Source: Neocallimastix lanati (nom. inval.) (lineage: Eukaryota; Neocallimastigomycota; Neocallimastigomycetes; Neocallimastigales; Neocallimastigaceae). From it: DNA of 52,500 nt. Both the position numbers and the translations under genes were made by a program. The stretch is taken from positions 2,150,001 through 2,202,500 of the forward strand of contig JACVTC010000003.1 in assembly GCA_016946835.1 (NCBI GenBank). The letters are read 5' to 3'. The notes under the pieces were generated by a model. That model searched no databases. It saw nothing but the letters and a program-made list of their open reading frames with translations, and was not told the DNA's origin. The first letter of the stretch is position 1. The number at the start of each line of letters is the position of its first letter. Of the stretch, positions 38,198-52,500 are shown one piece after another.

Positions 38198-40927
38198 TTA
38201 TTTAGTTTTTCTTAATAAAGGAAATGGTAATTCATGATTTAATTTTTTAGTTTTATTAGATATTGGATCTGAAGTGGAATTCCCAAAATCTGGTAAATTT
38301 TGATTATTAGGTTTTATTGGATGTATTGGTGGTTTATTTAATAGACTTAAAGGAAATGATGATTCTTTAATACCAATTTCATTAGGGGTATTATCATTAT
38401 TAAAAGGAAGATCACTCGTTAATGATATAGGTTTCAAAACTGTACGATTAGATCGAGATTGATGTTGATTATTCATATAAACTAAATTTTCTTTCATTAA
38501 TTAAATAGTATAAATATATTAAATTTAATTTTTTAATTAATATATATAAATTTTAAAATAAAATAAATAAATAAATATAATTAAAATAATTGTAATAATT
38601 AAAGAATATTTAAACAAAAATATTTATATATATTAAAATATAAATTTTTTAAATAATAATTATGAATAATTACCACTAGATTTTAAATTTTCACGTTCTA
38701 TTAAATCATTTATTTTTTTATTAGCATCATTTAATGAGGAAAGAGGTGCTAATTTATTGCTTTCAGGAATAGGAAAAGTATCGTTTAAATTAACGCTACT
38801 AACTATAGCAGATTCTTTTTGAAGCGGCATACAAGGAAATTTAGTCGTAGAAGTACTTAAATCAGATAATACTGGTAATTTAGCCATTTTGATTGGAATT
38901 GGATGATTTTTAATGATAGTTGTTCGAACTTTTGATGGATTTTTCCCACCACTGTCGCTATATAAATTATTAATTCCTTGATAAATGACATTTGGTTCAT
39001 GGTTAGGAATAGATTGTTTTATTGATGATTTGACATATGTTTGGTCTGTTTCTCTTGAGTTTAAATATGGTTTGCTATCATTTATTTGTTGTTGTTCCAA
39101 TAACTGTTTTATTGATGATTTTTTATTTATATAAGACGATTGTTGTTTAGTAGATAAATTAGGTATTTCTGGTAATTTAGTAAGATCAAATATATCATCT
39201 TTTGACTTATGATTTTCTTCGGTTCTTAATTCCTTTTTATGTGATTTTTTTTCTTTTTTTTCTTTTTTTGTTATATTTATTTTATTATTTGAATTAATAG
39301 ATGATTCATTAATACTTATTTTGTTTTTGTCACATAAATTGATATCAACTGTTGATGCTAATTGAATATTTCTTTTTTCGTTAGATTTTTTTAATTCCTT
39401 AGAATTTAAATTCTCTTCAGAGCTTGGTTTTGATAAATCACTATTTACTGTTGTTTTATAAAATTCTTTTTCATTAAATGTTGAAGAAATATTTTGTGAC
39501 TCATCTGTTATTGTTATTGGTGTTGTAGTATTAGAAGTATCGGGTTTAAGTATTTTTTTACCAGTTTCTTTTCTATTTACAGACCTTAATATTGGTGATT
39601 TTATTGAATTTTTTTTAGTCATTGCTGAAGACGTTTCAGATTTTTTTGATTCTCCATTTAATGAATTAATAGATATTGCAGATTCAAAAGATTCTTTTTC
39701 ATTAGAGCTTGGTATATTAGTTTTAAGATATTTGTTTGTACCATTTATATTTACGTAATTTGAATCACATTCTAATACTTTATTATAAGTCAATGAGGAT
39801 GAATTTTTATCATTATCAACTTTATTTTCATATAAGTACTCAACTATTTCAATTTCATTTTTTTCTGATTTATTTGTACTATTTTTATCATAAATTTTAT
39901 TTTCATTATTTCTTTTATTTATTTCTTTGTTATATTTATTTTTATTGATACTTGTTGGTCTTGTTTTAATATTTAATTCTTTTTTAGAATTTACAGGAAT
40001 TTTATTAATTTTATTTCTAGATGATAATACTCGTAACTTCTTTTCATTATTTTTAACGATATTATAATCATTAATTTTACTATCCTTATTTTCATCATGA
40101 ATATTTTGTACTAATTCATTTATATTATTATTTTTTTTATTTTTATCTTTATTATTAAGATCACTATTAATATTTCCTATTAAAGATTTTTTATTAATTT
40201 CATCTTCACTTTTAGCAACAGTATGAGAGGATTTATTAAATTCTTTTTTATTTATAGCAGTTTTTATTTTTTGTTGTTTTTCTTGCTTAGATGATTTACT
40301 AATATTAGTTTTAGATGATGATAACTTTTTGGCGGAGACGCTAGTTTCGGTCTGCTTTAGATGTACTAACTTCTTTTTTTTTGCTGTATATTTAGTAGTT
40401 TTAGATATTTTAGAAAATCCATTACTGTTATTGTTATTTTTACTTTTATTAATTTTTTTTTTGAGGTTATTTTTAGAGTTTTTAATATTTTTAGATGTAC
40501 TATCGATATTACTATCGCTATTACTATTGCTATTTATTATATTACACATTTCTTTATCATTATTGCCTACCTTTTGATTCAAGGAATTTACTGATAGATC
40601 ATTTGGATGGTCATCAATAATATTCATTATATTATTGTGATTATTTAATGAAACATATATTTTATTTGTTTTCAACATGTCATCTCCTTTCGACTTATAT
40701 GGATGATGTATTTCTGAACCATTTGGTAAATATATATCATCAATACATGATGATGTATTATTAAATGATTGATGAGTATTTAATTTTGAATGATTAACTG
40801 GTTCATTTTGAGTCGTATGTGTTGTGTTAGGATTTCCACTATCTAAATTAATAACATCGGCTGAATTTAATTCATGGCATCTATTATTATGTTCTGAATT
40901 TGATGGTAATAAATTTGGTTTAATCAT
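38198..40927 (-). CDS. Ser/Asn/Lys-rich low-complexity protein, two exons; possibly the C-terminal tail of the adjacent kinase
   Basis: Model: 38674-40927 joined to 38198-38481, giving 845 residues. The donor is GTAATT and the acceptor TTTAG, phase 1; an acceptor nine bases upstream (GAAAG) also keeps the frame. The sequence is dominated by Lys/Asn/Ser (for example KKKKLVHLKQTETSVSAKK, KKEKKEKKSHKKE), with recurring LP-x-L or LP-x-IP words near the C-terminus (KLPEIPNLS, KLPVLSDLS). No domain is recognised. The ATG at 40925-40927 is the first in the frame, but the frame stays open upstream through an acceptor-like ACTAG at 40972-40976, so an upstream exon is likely. It could be a tiny exon near 41,330-41,345, or the kinase gene itself, whose sequence near 41,842 offers a donor in the matching phase. 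Function unknown. Confidence 0.65.
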
Positions 40928-41818
40928 ATTTTTTTTACTTTCTAAATCATTTGGATAATTGATAGGTACATCTAGTATTTTTTTTTTATTATAAATTAAT
41001 TATTATTTAACCAAACGATAAAAATAAAATTTCATAATTACAACAAATGCAAAATAAAATAAAATTAAAAGATAATTAATTGAATAATTAAATAAATAAT
41101 AATAAAAAATAATAATAAAAATAAAAATAATAATGAATTTTAGATTTAAATAAATAATCTTTAATAGTAATTAAAAATAAGTATTAAACTATATGAAAAT
41201 ATATTATACTATATATTAAACTAATGCTAATATATATAGAAATAATGAAACCATAAATTTAATTTTTGTATGTTTGTTTGTTTGTTATTCAAATTTATAA
41301 TTCTTTAAAAATTATTTGATTTAAATTACTTCTTGACAAATCCATTAACTTTAATAATGCTGGGTATACAAATATATATTTAATTCATTGAAAAAAAAAA
41401 TCTTATTCATTTTATTTATATTTTATTATATTTTATATTATAATTACTTTATTTAATATAAAATTTAAGTAAATATAAATTAATATTTAACATTTATTAA
41501 GTCCATTTATCAAGATATCCTATTATTTATTATTTATAAATAACCAACCAATGAATTATAAATTGATAACAACATATGTATAAGTTAAATTTATATAATT
41601 AAATGATTATTTATAATTATTCAATTATTATTATTATATTCATTTTATAGTATTAATTATTCTATTATTAATAATAAAAAAATTAATTTTGTTCAAGAGT
41701 AGTATTATTTTTATTTATAACAAAAAGAAAAATATAAATAATATAAAATAAAATAAAAAAATATAAAATAAAATAAAAAATATATATATAATAATAGAAT
41801 AATTAAGAATATAATTTA
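40928..41818. other. AT-rich gap or intron between the kinase and the low-complexity gene
   Basis: About 890 bases, nearly all A/T, with no long frame. One feature may matter: a minus-strand ATG at 41343-41345 followed after 16 bases by GTAATT (donor-like, phase 1), which could be the first exon of the downstream gene. Otherwise nothing is seen. It is either intergenic DNA or an intron of about 870 bases. Confidence 0.5.
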
Positions 41819-44800
41819 TTACAATTTAGTAAAATCTTCACCTCTTGATGGACGTCTCGAATTATTCAATTCAAAAGAATTAATCGACTCTAATTTTATT
41901 GGTTTTTGATATTGTTGTGAAGTCAAACCTTCATTAATAATTGAATTTTTAGATTGATTAGTTAGTAATGGTTTTAATAAGCATTGTGAGGGATGTGATG
42001 ATAAAGATTCAACTGATCCATTATCAAATATATTATGATTTGAGTATGGCAATGAATTTAACTTTTTTGGATGAAGTATATTCAAACTACCATTAGATGA
42101 GATTGATACATTTGAATTATCTAAATTTGATGACGCTGATTGACTTTTATGAACACTTTTATTTAATTCTATATTTTCATGAAATATATTATTAATAGAG
42201 GTATCCGAAGATTTTAAAATACTTTTATTGGTTATTTGATTATCAATTGCAGGTAATTGCTTATATTTTGATGGTCTAGATGGTAAAGATTGATGGTGTG
42301 TATTAATACTATTGCTATTACTAATTTGTAATGTATTAATATTCATTGATTGATCATGATGGCTATTATTAAAATGACGTGACGAATTCATTGAATTTGA
42401 GGTTTTAATTCGTTGATTTATACTATTAGAACTGAATGATTGATAATTTATATAATTTGAATTATTTAAACTATCATTACTATTATTTTGAGACTTAGGA
42501 GCTAATGAAAGTGAAGGTCCATATATACTAGGAGATAATTGGGTCATTTTTCCTATGCTTCCTGTACTTGATTTTATATTATTAGCAATATGATTCATAT
42601 TATTTAACGATTTTATTTCATATTCTGTATTAGAGTCTATTGAATGATCATTTGATGTCTCATTAGAATTTGTTGAGTTCACAGATTTAAATTTATTTTT
42701 TGTTAGATTTTCATTATTAATATTATTAGAAATTGATAATATACCAAAACTTGAACTCAATCTTGTACTATCATTTATAATACCTTCATCTGTCTGACTG
42801 TGAAATATTTTACTACTTTTAACCCCTAAACCTAAAATATTTGCATTTTCATTATGGATTATTGAATTATGATTTACTATATTACTATTTGTATCATTTT
42901 TTTGATAAATAATATCCATTTCTTTTTTTTTATCAGAAACGATTGAGTTACTGTTATCACTGAAATTGTGACTTGAAGTATTAAAACTTGAAGTATGTGA
43001 ACTTCCAGGTTTTATTCTAAAGGAACCTGATTCTATACTATAACTATCATTTAAATTACTATTAAATATAGAATCACTCTGGTTGGCGATAGCTGATGAA
43101 GAATTATTATATATTTTTTCATCTTCAATTTTTACTTTACTATTTTCACTTTTAAGAATACTCTTTCTACTACTTCTACTATTTAAATCATTATCTCTTG
43201 AAGTGTGAGAAGAATTATTTAAGCTTTTATTATTATAATTTAACGTACTTGCTGATGTATTCATATTATTTTGACTATTTGAGGAGTAAACACTGGAAAA
43301 AGTCATATTGTTTATATTTGGTAATGAATTATTGCTATCATAATAGCTACTCTTATTACTGTATTTGCTTTTTATTATATTTCCATCATCATCAATATCA
43401 AAATCAAAAGAACTTGTAGGTGATGATAATGTATTATTCGAATCATTAGAAGTATTACTGTTTTGTTTTTTAGGTTTTCTTAGGTGAGTATTCGATAATG
43501 ATTTAGCTTCTAATTCTTTCTTTTTAGCATTAGCTTTTGCTAATTCTTCTTTATTATACGTACCTGCTAGTAAAGTATTTTTTAATACCGAATTAGACCA
43601 GATATCTTTAAACCATGGATATTGTAATGATTCCTGTGCTGTTGGTCTTGAATTGGGATCCCATTTAAGCATATCGGAAATAAGTTGCAACGCTTCAACT
43701 GAGGCATTTGTTATTAGATTACTCAATGGAACTGGTGCCATTGCTGGAAATTTAAATCCCATTGCAGATGCTAATCGTATACCTTCAGACCATGAACCTC
43801 CACCATTAATTACAGAACTATTATTTTCAGATGTTAAATCATAACTTTGACTATTATTTCCGGAATTTGTATTCCCAGTATAAGAATCAGTTGGTGTCCC
43901 AATGACAGAACAAATTCTATATAATTCATCCATTTCAGAAGATCCAGGGAATAATGGTCTTAATGTAAATAATTCAGCTGCTATAGCACCCATCGCCCAC
44001 ATATCTATTGGTGATGAATAGGATGTTGATCGTAATAGGACTTCGGGTGCACGATACCTTTTATATAAGAAAAAATATAAAATATTTTGATCATACTTTA
44101 ATATAAAATAAATTTATTAATATTTTTATATGTTATTATTACCATCTTGTGCTAACATATTCTGTATATGGAGGTCTACTACGAATTTCCCTTGCTAAAC
44201 CAAAATCACCAATTTTAACAAAAGGTCCTGATGTCAAGAGATTTTCTATTAAAATAATATAAAATAATTATAATGAATAATACAATATAATATGATATAA
44301 TTTAAATAATATATAGTATAATTAATATACATATATTAGTCAATATATATACTATTATAATATAAAATTTTAAAAATTGAAAATTTAATCAATAATATTT
44401 AATTAATTTTTTATTATATATTATTATTAACCTGGCTTCATATCTCTATGAAAAAAGCCATGTTTATGCATATGTGCTAATCCTTGTAATACTTGAAACC
44501 TTTTAATATAAATTTGTATTTTCATTTATATCAAAAAAAAAAAAAAAAAAGGATAATTTTTAACATAATTTCAATATTATAATTAATGCATATATTTCCA
44601 AGATAGATTTTATTACAATTTGTATTTACATTATTTTTTTAACTTCAAATTCAGGTAATAATTTTCCTTCTTGTTCTTTTAAAAATTGATATAAATTTCC
44701 ATCCATATATTCAAAAACAAAATATAATTCGTCATTTTCACGAATTACTTCTTTCAATTTTACAAGATTCGGATTATTATTTAATTTTTTTAGTGACTAT

Positions 44801-45242
44801 GTTATAAATTTAATAAAAATGACATTAATTTATTTAATCATATTAATTTCTATATATTTGATTAAATTCTTTTTCTTTCTTTACCTTTACTTCTCTTAAT
44901 TGTATACATTCTTCCCATGAATAAAATTTCTTTTTCATTCGTTTTATTGCAACCTTTCATAATATATTTATAATATAGTAATATTAAAATTATTGAAAGA
45001 TAAAGTTTATTTTTTAAATAGCAATAATATATTTATTTTTCTTTTCACTATTTATATTTAATTATCATGTATATATATAATACTATAAATACTATATGTG
45101 GTAATATGATAATTTTATAATATTTAAAAATAATGATAATGCAAATGATTGTTACAATTTCTCCAGTTTTTAAATTTTCAGCTTTAACGACTACTCCAAA
45201 TGAACCATCACCTAAAACTTGTAATGTCTTATACCGATCCAT
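41819..45242 (-). CDS. MAK/ICK (RCK-family) serine/threonine protein kinase, six exons
   Basis: Minus-strand model: 45156-45242, 44885-44953, 44630-44796, 44432-44499, 44143-44245 and 41819-44057, giving 910 residues. All junctions have GT/AG ends and consistent phases. The kinase domain starts at residue 1 ([16 protein letters not shown], glycine loop 11-16; lysine K33 in [13 protein letters not shown]; catalytic D127 in [13 protein letters not shown] at 144-146; activation-loop TEY at 158-160; then STRWYRAPE). [16 protein letters not shown] is typical of the MAK/ICK/MOK group. TEY replaces the TDY of human MAK/ICK, a conservative change. About 600 Ser/Asn-rich residues follow the domain, ending [11 protein letters not shown]. 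Family knowledge: ciliary length and intraflagellar transport control, or meiosis for yeast Ime2. The flagellar role is inferred, helped by the EML gene next door. Confidence 0.92.
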
Positions 45243-45734
45243 ATTTATTAATAACGATATATAATTTTCTATTTGTGAAAAAAATGAATAAGATATAAAT
45301 TATATATTATTGATATTATTGTATTTCAAATAAAATTTAACTTCTTTTCTACTATATAAAAAATTATAGTTAATTATAAATATATATATGTATATATATT
45401 TTATATTTTTTAAAAAGTTTTTTTTTCAATTTTTATTTTATTAATATCACATCAATATATATAATAAATCATAGTTGTTATGATGTTTTATATAAGTAAA
45501 TAATTTATCCTTCGAAAATTAAAATTGAAAATAAAAAAAAATTATTAATATAAAAATATATTGAATATATTTATATATATATATATATATATTATTTCTA
45601 TTATAATAATATTTTATATTTATTATATAATAATTATTTCTATTAATATTTTAAATATAAATGGTATTAATATTAATAGACTTTTGTAAAATTATAATTC
45701 TAGAGAAAAAGATAAAGAAGAAAGGGTAAAATAG

Positions 45735-45779
<45 letters not shown>

Positions 45780-47358
45780 ATTATGAAATGAAAAGTGAAT
45801 AATAAAAAAAATATTAAAAAGGTTTATTATTATTAAAAGTATTTTTATTATTATAATATATAGTATGATTGTTTTCTATATGAATACTCATATAATTAAA
45901 GTTTGAATTCTCTTTAAGTCAATGAAACTTTATTTATTTATTTTATATTTCTTTTTTAATCAACAAAAAAATGAATTATAATAGATTAATTAAAAATAAA
46001 AAAATATATATTTATAAAAGAAAATATTCCTGACTTTATCTTTATATTTTTATATAATTAAATATTTATTTTACACCTATATATTTTTATATTTTTATTT
46101 CATGATATAGCTCTTTTTATCCATTAAAATTTATATATATTAATACTAATTTATTATTTTTATTCTCCTATTAAATTTTTTAAAATTTTAAGCATTTAAG
46201 TTTTTATATTTATTATTTTGTTTAATTTATATATTTATTTATAATATATATATATTTCTTTAATATATTAAAATTCATTATAGTTTATAAACTTAAAATT
46301 AAATAAACTATAAAATTATATCAAAATTTAAATATAAACAATAACAAAAAATATTTATAATATTTACTTAACAACTAATGCTCTCATTATTAGCAATAAT
46401 AATATTTTTTCATCATAAAAAAATTGCAGTTTAACATGAATTGTATTTTTATATAATTCATTTAATATTTAGTTTAATTATTATTTACACGTTAGTCTAA
46501 TTTATCATTACAATATTTATGGGTATAATAATAAAACTATCAATATTATATAACACATAATTTAATCTACTTTTTTTTTTATTGTTGTTATATTAATGTT
46601 TTTTTTAACACAATAACAAATCTATTAATAATAAAATATAACAACTTAAATATATATATATATATATATGATTTATAATGGTTGACACTTCAAAACATTT
46701 ATTATATCTAAAAGTATATTGTTATAAATAGAATTAAATTTAAATAAAATAAATTAATTATGCAAAAATATTATTTGGAATTACTTTATTTTACTTCTTT
46801 TTTTTTTTTTTACTTTTTTTTTGGATAGTATATATATATATTATATATTTTAATTTCTTATTTACTTTTTTTTTTCTTTTTTTTTTTTGAATTCTTAAAA
46901 AAAAAAAAATAAAAAAAAATAATTTAATCATGAATATATATATAATATTTATTAAAAATAATATATATATTTTTAAATTTTGTTCTGATTATATATATAT
47001 AATATTTCAATAAAAATTATTAATATATATAAAGTATTTAAAAAAAAAATTAATATCAATTTTTTAACAAAAGAAAAACTTATTTTAATCATGTAAAATT
47101 ATATAATTTTAGGTTTAAAATAATTATTAATATTAATAATTACAAACTATATGTATAAAAAATTTTTTTATAATATATTATATATTATATATATATATAT
47201 ATATTTTTTTTTTCTTTCTTTTGTTAATATATATTATTATATAATTCATTAATAAATACTTAATACTAATGTATTAATATAAATAAGTTATATTTTTAAT
47301 TATATATAAATGTATTCCATAAAAAAAATATTATTGAATAAGAATATATTAAATATAT
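45243..47358. other. intergenic region between the kinase 5' end and the EML-like 3' end
   Basis: About 2.1 kb of almost pure A/T, with an A run of about 42 bases at 45,736-45,777 and AT dinucleotide runs. Presumably includes the kinase promoter and the EML-like gene's 3' untranslated region. No gene or clear regulatory motif seen. Confidence 0.7.

Positions 47359-52500
<5,142 letters not shown>

Overview
The window is nuclear DNA of a eukaryote with an extremely AT-rich genome, most likely an anaerobic gut fungus (Neocallimastigomycota) or a close zoosporic relative. This is an inference from four signs. A GATA factor carries the AreA/Nit2-type N-terminal motif known from fungi. Genes are split by short introns with GTAAGT-like donors. 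Intergenic DNA is almost pure A/T with homopolymer runs of 25-50 bases. The only traces of flagellar biology (a MAK/ICK-type kinase and an EML-type protein) point to a fungus with swimming zoospores. Protein similarities were judged by eye from motifs; no database search was possible. No tRNA, rRNA or CRISPR was recognised.

Layout. 1-10,187: gene-poor AT-rich DNA with homopolymers, an ATTATTT heptamer array, AAT arrays and three small islands of higher GC that look like decayed coding or transposon DNA. 10,188-14,750 (+): three-exon AreA-like GATA factor. 16,471-17,861 (-): five-exon GDT1/TMEM165-type cation transporter. 19,432-22,440 (-): decayed non-LTR retrotransposon (LINE) with an in-place internal inversion. 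About 23,464-23,835 (+): broken ankyrin-repeat gene. 25,001-25,882 (-): intronless NmrA/QorB-like NAD(P)-binding protein of bacterial appearance. 28,090-29,600 (-): second LINE relic, lacking the catalytic reverse transcriptase core. 31,350-31,937 (-): broken GH25 lysozyme gene. 33,013-37,296 (+): large Asn-rich Myb/SANT protein with an internal three-copy repeat. 38,198-40,927 (-): low-complexity Ser/Lys/Asn-rich protein. 41,819-45,242 (-): MAK/ICK-family kinase, six exons. 47,359-52,500 (-): EML-type HELP/WD40 protein, 16 visible exons, running off the right edge.

How the genes relate. Most neighbours look functionally unrelated. The exception is the right end: a MAK/ICK kinase (family known for control of cilium length and transport) lies next to, and on the same strand as, an EML protein (microtubule and axoneme family), with a low-complexity gene just downstream that may in fact be the spliced C-terminal tail of the kinase. 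The middle third (19-32 kb) is a graveyard and landing zone: two related LINE relics, an ankyrin pseudogene, a GH25 pseudogene and a probably transferred bacterial-type oxidoreductase. All exon models come from matching splice sites, reading phase and family motifs by hand and need transcript support.
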